A program made the position numbers and the translations under genes. The notes below the pieces were generated by a model that saw only the letters and a list, made by a program, of their open reading frames with translations, did no database searches and had not been told where the DNA came from. DNA of 64,000 bases, from assembly GCA_038496675.1 (NCBI GenBank), contig CM076653.1, forward strand, positions 14,684,767 to 14,748,766. Direction: 5' to 3'. The DNA comes from Rachycentron canadum (taxonomy: Eukaryota > Chordata > Actinopteri > Carangiformes > Rachycentridae). This document shows, in pieces, positions 13,201-22,456 of the stretch (within the stretch, counting starts at the first letter, position 1; each line of letters starts with the position of its first letter).

Positions 13201-14382
13201 ACACACACGGTCAAGGCCAGCGCTGTGAGCGGAGTCGATGCGAGGCAGGCCGATATTTTCTTGGAGCACCTCCAGCAAGCAACAACGTGTTCTGGGGCAC
13301 CACCCGCTCCATTATACCATTGAGCAAGAGTTCCTTGGAGAACCACGATGGCTATCACAGCAGCATGCCGCACATCACAGCTATCCACAACTACAATGGT
13401 GAGGACCTGGGTCATGTCCCCTGTAGAGACTGAAACACATGGGCAGTTGTTTTAAACAGAACCTGACAGTGTGCTGATATCCTTCTACCTTTGCTATATG
13501 CAGCTCCTGATAAATGGAAGCTGTTGATTGGTAGTGTTGTCTCAGCCCATGACAGTTCACTTTAATAGCATCGGGCTTGTTTTAATTTGTTGATACCAAA
13601 AAGCAAAAGAGAATTCATAACATTGATTCGTGTTAATGTTCCCACTGCATGTGTCCCCTGCAGGCCAGGGCCACTGGGATGAGGACAGTGTGGTCAGCTC
13701 TCCAGACGCAGGCTCAGCCAGCGACTCAGGGGATCGGTACCGAGCTGATCACTACCGCTGCAGCCTGCAGGAGCCCAGCAAGATTGAGACACTGATCCGA
13801 GCCACACAGCAGATGATCAAGGAAGAGGAATGTCGACTCCAGCTGCGCAAGGGCCCTTCAGATTCCCCACTGGGACAAGCCAATGGACTCCCCAAGGGAC
13901 CTGGTCCATGCTTCACTCCTGAGTATGCTCAGGGGCCCCTGCCACTACAGTCAGTGGTGTGCAGAGGGTTGAGTCAGGTGATCAGCCCAGCAAATAGCCC
14001 CACCCCGCGATCAAGGCTTAGCAGTCCAGGGTCTGAGCGCCTCCACAAGTCCAAAGACTACCTCCAGACAGACCTGTCCCCACTGTCTTTGCCATTACAT
14101 CATTCATTTGGTCGGTCAGGCTCGTGCTCGACTTCTCCCCCCCTGGCCCCAACCCTCTACCCCTCCCACACCCACCCAAGGCCCTATTTGGACAAGCATA
14201 CAGCCTACTCCCTGACAGGCTACACTCTGGAGCACCTCTATGACCCAGAAAGCCTCCGGGGCTATTGCACCTCCACCAGCACTGGCCCCACCCACTACGA
14301 TATGACCCCACACCTCCGCATCCCGGCAGAGCAGACCCCTGGACACAAAGGCACCTCTGTCATTATCACAAATAGCAGCTAA
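3690..14382 (+). CDS. sim1: sim1, single-minded homolog 1 (bHLH-PAS transcription factor), 5'-truncated, ten exons
   Basis: SIM1 binds DNA as a heterodimer with ARNT/ARNT2. In vertebrates it specifies hypothalamic neuroendocrine neurons of the paraventricular nucleus, or the fish preoptic area (family knowledge). Joined exons 3690-3772, 5339-5428, 5514-5622, 5715-5800, 6717-6916, 7035-7141, 7493-7640, 12197-12362, 13011-13398 and 13664-14382 give 697 complete residues, all with GT-AG introns and closing phases. In this numbering PAS-A is about 20-95, PAS-B about 160-265, a Lys/Arg-rich nuclear-localisation-like stretch lies near 310-325, and the Single-minded C-terminal region runs from 275 to 697, ending in the conserved GHKGTSVIITN motif. 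SIM1 rather than SIM2 is chosen from the C-terminal blocks SKIETLIRATQQMIKEEE and GHWDEDSVVSSPD. The bHLH (about 59 residues) is missing upstream. Human SIM1 has 766 residues. Whether this is the sim1a or sim1b copy cannot be told. Confidence 0.97.
5339..5428 (+). CDS. sim1: sim1 exon, start of PAS-A
   Basis: Ninety bases in phase 0 encode 30 residues beginning TLDGFIFVVASDGKIMYISE, the first strands of PAS-A. The acceptor is TTCTTACAG and the donor GTTAGT. Human SIM1 has Pro where this reads Ser in VVASDG. Confidence 0.96.
5514..5622 (+). CDS. sim1: sim1 exon, PAS-A core
   Basis: One hundred and nine bases give 36 codons ([20 protein letters not shown] through HSHFVQ) plus one base of a split Glu codon. 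The intron before it is only 85 bp. The acceptor is TTTCAACAG and the donor GTAATC. The [13 protein letters not shown] block is a PAS-A hallmark shared by SIM and NPAS proteins. Confidence 0.97.
5715..5800 (+). CDS. sim1: sim1 exon, end of PAS-A
   Basis: Two bases complete the split Glu, then 28 codons run from YEMERSFFLRMKCVLAKRNA to CGGYK. The acceptor is TTTCTGCAG and the donor GTAGAA. The RSFFLRMKC stretch is strongly conserved in SIM proteins. Confidence 0.97.
5801..6716 (+). other. sim1: sim1 intron (916 bp)
   Basis: No second gene was seen. A poly-C run followed by poly-A lies at about 6099-6125, and A-rich tracts at about 6340-6400. The intron ends in a CTTCCTGTGAACTCAG acceptor. Confidence 0.85.
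6717..6916 (+). CDS. sim1: sim1 exon, inter-PAS linker and start of PAS-B
   Basis: Two hundred bases give 66 codons plus two bases of a split Arg. It begins [20 protein letters not shown] and ends at SLDMKLIFLDS, the first strand of PAS-B. The block [20 protein letters not shown] is near-invariant in SIM1 and SIM2. The donor is GTACGT. Confidence 0.97.
7000..7028 (+). repeat. TG/UG-repeat tract in place of a normal polypyrimidine tract at a sim1 acceptor
   Basis: An imperfect (TG)n of about 29 bp ends only six bases before the AG acceptor at 7033-7034. The TTGCTC immediately before the AG is the only pyrimidine-rich sequence. UG repeats next to a short pyrimidine tract are known to bind TDP-43 and lower exon inclusion in human CFTR exon 9. 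The parallel here is inference. Confidence 0.85.
7035..7141 (+). CDS. sim1: sim1 exon, PAS-B middle
   Basis: One base completes Arg, 35 codons follow (VAELTGYEPQDLIEKTLYNH through HLRCAHHL), then one base of Leu. Of three possible GT donors, the one at 7142 (GTGAGT) is chosen. It is a consensus donor, and it restores the known HHLLLVK sequence with the next exon. The length (107 nt) is not a multiple of three, so skipping would shift the frame. Confidence 0.95.
7188..7257. repeat. (CA)35 microsatellite just downstream of a sim1 donor
   Basis: Seventy bases of uninterrupted CA begin 46 bp after the donor at 7142. In the transcript this can base-pair with the UG tract at 7000-7028 on the other side of the exon. 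Length polymorphism is likely. Confidence 0.97.
7493..7640 (+). CDS. sim1: sim1 exon, end of PAS-B and PAC region
   Basis: Two bases complete Leu, 48 codons follow (LVKGQVTTKYYRFLAKQGGW through IVSVNYVL), then two bases of Thr. The acceptor is TCTCATAG and the donor GTGAGT. The GGWVWVQSYATIVHN block is the conserved PAC-type end of PAS-B. Confidence 0.97.
7641..12196 (+). other. sim1: sim1 intron, largest complete one (4556 bp)
   Basis: No exon or RNA gene was recognised. It is mostly unique, AT-rich sequence with short A and T runs. The segment around 10400-10800 is the most complex and contains ATT-core homeodomain-like sites (TTTTAATTGATAG and TTTTGCATAATAAATG). It is listed separately as a candidate element. 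Confidence 0.85.
10580..10800. promoter_or_regulatory. Candidate conserved intronic enhancer of sim1
   Basis: This is inference only. The block is complex, repeat-free sequence with TTTTAATTGATAGG and a POU/octamer-like TTTTGCATAATAAATG. Vertebrate SIM1 is known to have distal and intronic hypothalamic enhancers. No conservation could be measured here. Confidence 0.25.
12197..12362 (+). CDS. sim1: sim1 exon, start of the C-terminal region with NLS-like stretch
   Basis: One base completes Thr, then 55 codons (ETEYKGLQLSLDQ through SPYTQ). The basic stretch RTPKSKVSRLKTKAR corresponds to the nuclear-localisation region described in human SIM1. The acceptor CATCAG lacks a strong pyrimidine tract; the donor is GTGAGG. 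Confidence 0.95.
12363..13010 (+). other. sim1: sim1 intron (648 bp)
   Basis: Unremarkable intron DNA. It ends in TTGCCCCCTGCAG. No other gene was seen. Confidence 0.85.
13011..13398 (+). CDS. sim1: sim1 exon, C-terminal region
   Basis: 129 codons plus one base of Gly. It begins YPSFQTERSESDQDSPWGSS. The blocks TERSESD, SPLTDSASPQLL, CEAGRYFLG and SMPHI match SIM1 (family knowledge). Low-complexity His/Thr/Gln sequence near HLHTHGQGQ is more variable. The donor is GTGAGG. Confidence 0.95.
13664..14382 (+). CDS. sim1: sim1 last coding exon with stop codon
   Basis: Two bases complete Gly (GQGHWDEDSVVSSPD), then 238 codons and TAA at 14380-14382. The SKIETLIRATQQMIKEEE block is a Single-minded C-terminal signature. 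The Pro/Ser-rich middle is shorter and more divergent than in human SIM1. LDKHTAYSLTGYTLEHLYD and the terminal GHKGTSVIITNSS are again highly conserved. The acceptor is CCCCTGCAG. Confidence 0.97.
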
Positions 14383-14880
14383 CACAGTGGGGCAGCACTC
14401 GCTCAGAGCTGGTTAGTGCTGTTATCACATGAAGCCTTTTTCACTCTGGATCTTGTTTGCTTGTTTTTCCATCATAGCGATCAACACTGATCCAAATCTC
14501 ATTTGCTGCTTCATTATGGAGCCAAATCACCACCGAAATGTTCAAGAAGAACAGTGCAGTTTTTTCTGAATGGGTGCTATGTGAATAATCTCAAGAGGGA
14601 ACAACAAACATAATTATAGCAGTGCCTCTAATTCTGGTAGATAATGCCATGTCATTGCAGCTTCTGTGACTTTATGTAACTTTGATGAATTTGTTTGCTC
14701 AGTCCTGAACAAGGAACAAAATTTTCGGATGAATCTCAAATAGACAATAGATTGATTTTCATAAAGGTGCAACCCAAGCTGAAAGGACCTAAAGATAGAT
14801 CTGATCTGAAGAGAACCAAAGAAAATGTTGTGACATGCGTAATGAGACAACTGTACATTTGGCCACAGCTGTCAGGCAGG

Positions 14881-14924
14881 ATGATAGAAAAGATTTCCAA
14901 GTGTGTGGAAATCTTTTCTATCAT
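14881..14924 (+). other. Perfect 19-bp inverted repeat (hairpin) in the sim1 3' UTR
   Basis: Left arm ATGATAGAAAAGATTTCCA (14881-14899), loop AGTGTG, right arm TGGAAATCTTTTCTATCAT (14906-14924). Arms are perfectly complementary, and two G:U pairs could extend the base at 14879-14880 with 14925-14926. In RNA this makes a stable stem. It could be a UTR structural element or a short palindromic insertion. No microRNA identity is recognised. Confidence 0.9.
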
Positions 14925-16065
14925 TTTGGACTCATTGATATTTCCAGCTGGTCAGGGGAGAGGCGGTCTTCCAGCAGCAGCTGGCAGACCAACACAACAT
15001 GGGATGAACTGCAAAACTGCACATCTTTATCTTTCTTTGTCTCATTATTGAGACATCAATAGGTTTGATTTTCAAAAGAGGGAAAGTAAGTAAGACTTTG
15101 GTCAGTGTGATGGAAAAAGAATGAAAAACAGGACGGAGTAGAAAATGGTTGAAGTCTTGCTTTAACATCTGTCTCCGTCTCCAGGTGTCCAGCTGTTCCA
15201 TTAGTTTTAGTTTTATGAGCTCAGTAACTTTTTGCACTATGAAAGATGGAGTTCTTGTGAAGAGGTCTCCTTCTTTTTCAATGCATTTGGACGAGGAGAA
15301 ATGACAGGGCACTTCCGCAGCGACACAGATGAAGTGAGAAACGTGTCATTTCAAACTTCACAGACTAATATGCAAAGCCATTCTCCAGACATTTCTGTTC
15401 TCTCACTTTTGTAATCTTTCAGGAAAGTAAATCTAGTAGAGAGAAAGACACGTGACTCATGTACATGATAAACATGATTGCACAGTGAGAACAGTGGATA
15501 CTGACGGGATTGTGGGACATGCTGCTTCGCTACCTGTTGAATAATCCTGGTGGAGACCAATCATGACAAGACAATAAAATGATGTGATGTACATTCTACA
15601 GCATTCTGTACCATAACCTGACATATCCCTCAAGGAAATGACAGAGGCTTTGGGAAATATTGTGTTTTCCACCCTGATGGAAGCCAATCATTTCTGAGTG
15701 ACTGTAGAAAGACTGACACTTGTGACCATATGCAATTTGACCTGTTGAATGCTGGGTAAGGCAGCTTAATTGCATTCATTATGACAGATCCCTGAAGCAA
15801 CTGTTAATTATTGTTATGTGGGCATGTTTGTACGACAGGATTTAAGTTTTCTCTTGGATTTTCTTCTTTACGTCCTCTTCAGTCCTTAGATGAACCTATA
15901 TTTATACAAGTTTTGATTTTGTTTTTGTTTTGTCAATGCCTGAAATGTGCTCCATCTCTTTTATTTATGGTGTACTGTAAATATGCTCAGAAAAGAAAAT
16001 GCCACTACATTTAAGCACATGGGCAAACCTGTATTTATTGAGTAAATGTTTATTTGTGATTTTGA

Positions 16066-16071
16066 AATAAA
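16066..16071 (+). terminator. sim1: Candidate polyadenylation signal AATAAA for sim1
   Basis: AATAAA within GAAATAAAGCTTCAATC is followed about 30-60 bp later by a U/GU-rich stretch (TTGTATCATCATTGTGCTTT). It is the first well-formed signal with a downstream element after the stop codon. Another A-rich AATAAA occurs near 16178. Confidence 0.55.
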
Positions 16072-16090
16072 GCTTCAATCAAATCCAGTC

Positions 16091-18199
16091 TAACCACTTG
16101 TATCATCATTGTGCTTTTGACTAAAGCAAATTCTCAAAGAATGAATTATGTCTAATGTATATAGAACCTTTAAACAATAAAAAAAGTATTTATATTTTTA
16201 TAGTAAGCAGGAATTCCAATTATTCCTAACTAAAACAATATGAAGTCACCTTATAAGAACCACAATTCACATGAGAGTAAAAAAACCCTAAAACATACAT
16301 ACATTGATGGAGGAAGCATTTAACATTTGATGAAGTTTCATGCTATTTTACACATATTCATTTTTTTTTATTTTAATGATAAAGTGATGATATAGATGAA
16401 ATGACATAGTCAAAAAAAAAAAAAAAATTTCATTTGTATATGTCACCTGCTTTGATGTGAAACACATTTAACATGAACTAATACTAACATTTTGTGTTTT
16501 TTTTTTGTTGCCATTTTACATCATGGACTATGTGTGTAACAGATATTTTACATCTGTATTAGACATGAAACACAATTTCACATGAAAATTTTAAATATGT
16601 GAACATGTTTTTGGACATTTCACAAAAAGCAAAACAAAAAGCTTAGCAACATATAGCAACATTTGGTCTGTTGAGTGAAACTCAAAATTAAAATATCACA
16701 TTTTACTTATTTTATAAAAAAAAATGTAAATGTTAGATTTATGATGTGAACCAACATTTCACATAAGATGAATCATATATGTTTTTAAACTTTACTACAT
16801 ATACTATAGTTAATTCACAAAATATTTAAAAATGTATATAAACTGGATTGTTTGGTGTTTTTATATAAATTGCATTTGTATGGCGTTATGATTCAGGTGA
16901 ATGATGTTTTTCTGTTGTTCTGACAAAAAGCACTAAAATTTACACAGGTTATGTTTGACTGCACCGGCAAAAGAGACGGCTGATGAAAATCAATATGGCA
17001 GAATCTCCAATGTGACTGTGGACTTGTCGGTGCATGGAGATTCTTCCAGGCCTCTGCCTCGCCTATTACATCCAGATTAAAAGCCCCTCATCCTGCTGCT
17101 TATTCCTCACTTTAGCTCTTCTTTTAGCAGCTTCTGTCGTCACCAGCAGGTTTTTCGCTCACTGTCACCAAGGCTGATGTAACGCTGTCCATTAGGTACA
17201 GGCGTGTTGCTAAGAAACCAGTAAGGCAGCAAGAAGCAGTGTCAACAGCAAGGCAGGCTGGGAATGGCTCTGAGGTTAGGCCAGTATAATGTGGTGCAGA
17301 CATTAGCCTTGGATCATGACAGAGGATCTAACACTGTCATTCATGTCTAAAAAAATCTAACTGTATTTGACGTCCTTCGACTGATTGTAAAAAATACACA
17401 ATATGTAAAAAATATGATTGAAAAGAAAATGATTGTGAAAAAATACACAATATGTAAAAATACACAAAACGTTTTTTTATCAAATTTCTTGTACTGACAT
17501 TTCTTTCCCAGCAGCTCACGTTCTGCAGGAAAAGATGTCACTGTGTGGAATATGTTCAGTGACAGCTGGTACACTGAGGTTTTGGGTCATAGTTTTATGT
17601 TTTTATTGTTTACTTATCTAAATTTTCCAAAAGTGCTGTTTTATTAAAAATGAATATTATTTCTGTCCACCACTTATTTAATTTGGTTACTTTCTTCCCA
17701 GTCATTCTGGCATTTGTCCAAGGTGACACAGTGAACCTGAGGCAGTTTCCTGCTTAGTAAACCTGGTTTGTAGAGCAAGTTGTCCATCGATGGCAGATGG
17801 GGGCTCAAATTCTTGTATCCTTACATGTCAAAGTGCCACCTTGGCAAAGTACTGGAGTTCAAATTCATGCTCAAGGCATGGCAGCTCCACTGGTATTAGT
17901 GTGTAAAGGTGTGTCTAAATCACACATAAATGTCAACACCCCCAAATTGTCACCCTGATGTACAGAACGATGAAGCAACAGAGATGGAGGTAGACTGTTG
18001 TCCAGCTTCATCTTCTTCCCAATGCTCAAGAATCACTGCGTCTTTTTTGATGCAGCCTCCTGGAGAGAGAGAGAAAAGATGGTATAAAAGTGTTGATTGA
18101 GCTCCAGTTCCTCCCTGACATCTCCAGGCTCTGATGGTCCCGTTCTAATGACTGCCCCCCGAACTCACTCCATCTCCAAAATTAGACATATAATTATAT
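16091..18199. other. Intergenic DNA downstream of sim1
   Basis: Strongly AT-rich to about 16950, with A and T runs and scattered ACATTTCAC/GTGAAA-type words. A tandem-like duplication of AAAAATACACAATATGTAAA occurs at about 17390-17465. A complex, more GC-balanced block at 16960-17280 is listed separately. No gene seen. Confidence 0.8.
16960..17280. promoter_or_regulatory. Candidate conserved element with RFX-like X-box
   Basis: Inference. After nearly 1 kb of AT-rich DNA the composition changes abruptly to complex, balanced sequence. GTTGCTAAGAAAC at 17206-17218 resembles an RFX X-box (GTTGC, 2-bp spacer, GAAAC-type half-site). It lies about 1.1 kb beyond the proposed sim1 3' end. Conservation could not be tested. 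Confidence 0.25.
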
Positions 18200-18516
18200 G
18201 TTGCCTGCTGCCTCACTGCCATGAGGTTCTGAGTTTGATTCAAGGGCCCAGTCCTGGTTGGAGTTTGCATGTTCTCCCTGCACCTGTGTGGGTTTTTCTA
18301 GGTTCTCCAGCTTCCTCCCACAGTCCAGAGACATGCAGTTTAATAGGTGTCTCTAAATTGCCTGTAGGTGTGAGTGTGAGTATTTGTCTCTATAGGTCTA
18401 TTAGACTGCTGACCTGTACAAGGGTGAAGCCCGCCATCACCCACTGTCGGCTGGGTTTGGCTCCAGCCCTCCTGTGACCTCGACGGATAAGCGATATAGA
18501 TAATGGATGGATGGTT
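18200..18516 (+). mobile_element. SINE-type teleost repeat with tRNA-like head and (ATGG)n tail
   Basis: The sequence follows a fish interspersed repeat I recognise: a polymerase III-like head (TTGCCTGCTGCCTCACTGCC and a degenerate B box GAGTTTGATTCAAGG), then GGAGTTTGCATGTTCTCCCT, CTTCCTCCCACAGTCCAGAG, a TCTAAATTGCCTGTAGGTGT stretch and a 3' GGATGGATGG tail. A 126-residue open frame across it is not a gene. An opposite-strand copy lies at 59162-59358. Confidence 0.85.
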
Positions 18517-21180
18517 GTTCTGTGTCTGAATCTGCCCTGTGATTTGGTGCAGTGAGGAAGAATCACATTTTCAAATACCAGATTAATAAATCCAAAACTA
18601 AAGTTTCAAGTCAAGTCATTGAAAATGTGTAGTTAAAAATGTAAAGGTTACAAGGAATTAAATGACAGTGCAAACGAAGGCCTAATCCCAATTTAAAACA
18701 TCGGTGATGGTCTATAAAACTGTAAACTATGAAGAGAATGAGCTGAGATACTAACAAAGCTATGAATTATGGTCCATGAAGAAATCCTCAAACAGTGAGG
18801 CTTTAACCAGTGACACATTCCAGTAACATGACTGTGTTTTCATACATTCGTCCCAGCATTTCTAAAACTTTTCAGTGCACACCACATCTGTCTGCTTCAG
18901 CTAGAGAACACGACACATGGAATCCCAGTGAGAAATGGCAGCTCGCAGCGGTTACATCACTAACAGAGACCACACATAGTTGGCTTTGAGTGAGGTTATC
19001 AGCTGCAGGGGATCATGAACACCTGTTGGAGATTTTTATTCCTCTGAAAACCTCCATTTTCTTATGCAGATTCATCACTGCCACAGCTAAGGTTGTTAAT
19101 TCAGCTCTCAACGGCTGCTGTATGGTGGAGGTAAAGAAATTGACTTTACCATCAATCAATCAACATTTTACAGCAGTTACTAATTCATCTGCATAACATG
19201 CTGTTGTTTGCCTGAAATTTTATTTTATTTTGTATAATTCGAATTATAAATAAACTGAAACGTGAGATCAACTGAGGTTAGTTAACCTCCCTTCTCCAGA
19301 AAATTGATTAAAGGTGAATATGAAGGTGAATGGACATGAGAATGATACGTCATCATGAACAGTGGACAACAAAATGCAAACACACAAAAAAAAAAAAAAC
19401 ACCAGCAGGACTATTAAGCAATGGGAGGGCTGCCTGCCTAAATCTAAACGCTGCAAAGCCTAAATAAATAATTTCCCCAGGAAGTGTGAGGAGGAGTCAT
19501 AGCCACAGCCCGAAGCCCTGAGATTTCCACTGCTTCTGGTTGGCCTGCACTGCGATCCAGGCAGAGTGCTGCAGCACACGAGCAAACCTAGAAAACAACA
19601 AAGTAAACAACTTGAGAAGAGATTCGCCGTGCTGCTGGATGATCTCTAATCCTCAGAGGACTGAGACCGACTCTGAAAGCAAAAGGCTGCAGGGCTAAAG
19701 CTAATGACTGGGTTTCAAACTGGAGTAATTCTGCTGTAAGAGATGTGAACATTCAGAACACCAACATAAGAAAGAATACCACATAGTCTGGGAGCACACC
19801 CTGCAGTGAGAAACCATATGATAGCAACCAGAAGTTGTAGTGAGACAAGACTTGGGTCAGCAGATTGTTGAACATGTGGCTTTATACCCTCCAGTCAGTG
19901 CACATGCTGGGATGGCAGACATCTCTTTAGGCCACATGGACTTCGCTTTAATAAGTCACCAAACCTCACCTAGTTTACTTCCTGTTTTAAAGTAACCAAG
20001 ACAGTTCAATTTCAGAAAACATGCCAATTAAGAAAACGTCTTCGTCAGTTTAACAACACCTGTGCTGCACACACGCACAACACAGCTTATGAATGCTATT
20101 GATGCCATTGGTCCACACTCTGGTGAGGTTAATAAAAACACAGCACCATGGAGAAATGGCATGCTGGGAAAAACTGAAAGATTGTTTTCATCATCACTAA
20201 CCAAGAATTTGCAGATGCATAACTATCCTGGAGTTGGTCACAGTTCACAGTTTACCTGTGGTTTAAGTTATGGTTTATTGGCACAGTTTGAAGTTCCACA
20301 CATTAAAGGTTTCCTTCTCTGGTACCTCCCCCACCACCATGTGCTCCAGGTGTAAAAGAGGGAAATGTTTCCTGTATATATACCCTGGGTAACATCATCA
20401 GTGATGTCACTGGGGTAAACTAAGTATGGAGTGGAGGGGGTAGAGAAGGTTTGAGTGTGTATTTAGTGACTATTTCGTTTGAACTGTGATGGAATAGTGG
20501 TGAGATGGTGGACAAAAGGAGCTGTGTTGGATGGTTAGTAAAAATAAAAAAAAAACACATTCACCTGTTTTGAGGAAATATGAATGAAGAAATGGTACAG
20601 TCCAGGTTGGCTCCAGTGAAGGGCTATATAAGGAGTTGGTTCTGGGGGCTTGAGAAGGAGGAAAATCACGAACATGTGATGAGGTAACTGTTTATTTTGG
20701 CTCTTTTGTTTTGTTTTGGTTACATGTGCATCATGGTACCACTGATTGTGAATGAATCAATGTCTGGAAAATGGATTCTAGACTCCATTCACTAGACTCC
20801 ACTCTAGGACTCTACTGGTCTCTAGAGTCTGCCTCCTACAGGCAGACTCCTCAGGTCAGGCTCCCCGCAGACATCTTTAAGGATAAACTTACTTTTAGAC
20901 TGACTCTCATGAGTCACTTCCTCCATATGGGCTACATTACATCCTCTTAAAACCAGTCCAGTCAGAATGATATAACTTAGTCCAATCAACTATGAAACAT
21001 CTATGGTGCCTCCCTAAAGTCACCTACAGACACACGTCAAACCATTTTCAAGCAAAACATTGGAAATGAAAATCTCTAAGCATTTGAGACAGCTGAGCTT
21101 GTTACTACAGAGACTATAAAACTGGAGAGGACTCTCTGGCACACTGAATACTGTTTTAAGAACAGGGACTACCTTGTGTA
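18517..21180. other. Intergenic DNA
   Basis: No gene recognised. Around 19460-19720 lies a complex GC-balanced block of unknown nature. Near 20382-20418 a short imperfect inverted repeat is centred on ACATCATCAGTGATGT. At 20775-20850 there are repeated TAGACTCC/CTCTAGAG-like words. Confidence 0.75.
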
Positions 21181-21184
21181 CATC

Positions 21185-21848
21185 TGAGCATAGAAAAATG
21201 GGTCAAGGGTCCCCAAGGCTCCATCCTCAGACTTTAAATCATCTTGAATTATAGAAAACAGAGGAGCTCACCACAAGTATGCAGACGACACACAAGTTTA
21301 TATCAGCCTTGCCAGGTGACGACAGTCCAATACAAACTATTTCAGGAGCTAGAGAGGAATGATTAGAAGTCAGTGCTCCACTTAAGTCACAAATGTTTAA
21401 AACCATAAACCAAGTCAGAAATTTTAGCATATTCATGGACTTCAATTTTAACATTCATATTAAAACAGTAGCTAAATGAGCCTAGTACCACTTCAAGGAT
21501 ATATGAAGAATGAAAGGCCTTAGTTGTCCACGTGTCTTCAGTCAGCTTGGGTGGTGTAACTCTCCCACTGCAGCTGGTTTCAGAATATAGTTACTAGAGT
21601 CTGCATTAGGAACAGGAAAGTGTACCTCAGGGCTTTACACTGATTTCCTGTGTCAAAGAGCTGTTCTTTCTCAGTATTAGATTGTATTTATTTTTTATTT
21701 ACATGCCCTTTTTGTATTTTAGAGCTTTTTTTTTTTTTTTTAGCCTTTTAGTTGTATATTTCTTGCTTCTGTTAAAGCCCTTTGTGTTATGTGTGAGGTG
21801 CTGTTCAAAGTTTATCTCAAGTGACTGAAATGAAATGAATAAATAGGA
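21185..21848 (+). mobile_element. Decayed L2-type LINE with RT active-site remnant
   Basis: At 21272-21304 one frame reads HKYADDTQVYI. The YADD is the catalytic motif of non-LTR reverse transcriptases, and the context is that of L2/CR1 elements. Upstream, GGTCCCCAAGGCTCCATCCT corresponds to their GxPQGS motif with damage. Near 21570, CTGCAGCTGGTTTCAGAAT is a frameshifted LQLVQN motif, and the 3' end has the AAAGCCCTTTGTG sequence typical of L2 tails. Frameshifts and stops show it is dead. Confidence 0.75.
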
Positions 21849-22431
21849 AAGAACTATGTATAATTTGGTTTAATTTAAAACACCAGGTATCATAGTTTAT
21901 AGTGATATACTGAATCAGTATTAAATTTAAAGACTATTTTAAATTTACTTTAATGGTTAGAAGAGTTTGTTTATCTGTTTTTACACAATTTGTGTATAAA
22001 TGTATTCATTCTTGTTTTTTCTCTCTTCTTTTTTCCTGAAATGTTTAAGCAAACGACTATTGTATTTTGCTACCTCACTATCCCATTACCAGGAAATATT
22101 CTGACCACGCTGTAAGATTTGGAGAGTTAGTAACTTTCTGTGCAGCCTGTGTCAGTTACACTGTCACGAATGCAGCATCATTGAATGGGAGTTCCTATGG
22201 CATATGCACATGATGTCGCTGTCTGTCCGAGACCCACTGACCTGCACTGATACCAGAGTCAGCTGGGATCAGAATAACTTCCTCGATCCTGTCTCCTTTG
22301 CACCTTATCAGTAATTTGCCCACATGATATTTATTGTACCACAATGTCAATGTTTTGGACCCGACAAAATCTCATCCACTAGCCTTATTTTGGAATGGAA
22401 AAAAAAAACAACTTCTGTTTCCTCTTTCCTC

Positions 22432-22456
22432 CACTCCCTCCCTCCCTCCCTCCCTC
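22432..22456. repeat. (CCCT)n pyrimidine repeat
   Basis: About six CCTC units, continuing into a C-rich tract to about 22475. Confidence 0.9.

Larger units (their letters stand above)
14383..16090 (+). other. sim1: sim1 3' untranslated region (inferred extent)
   Basis: No open frame of note follows the stop. The sequence stays of ordinary composition until AATAAA at 16066-16071, where a 3' end of about 16085-16095 is inferred. It contains the perfect hairpin at 14881-14924. A UTR of about 1.7 kb is reasonable for a developmental transcription factor, but only transcript data would fix it. Confidence 0.55.

Noticed and set aside
14018..14385. Minus-strand frames of 89-97 residues over the last sim1 exon
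   Set aside because: Shadows of a GC-rich Pro/Ser coding exon, with glycine-rich low-complexity translation.
14695..15312. Open frames of 118-126 residues on both strands in the sim1 3' UTR
   Set aside because: No family features, no splice context and no compositional change; chance frames in untranslated sequence.
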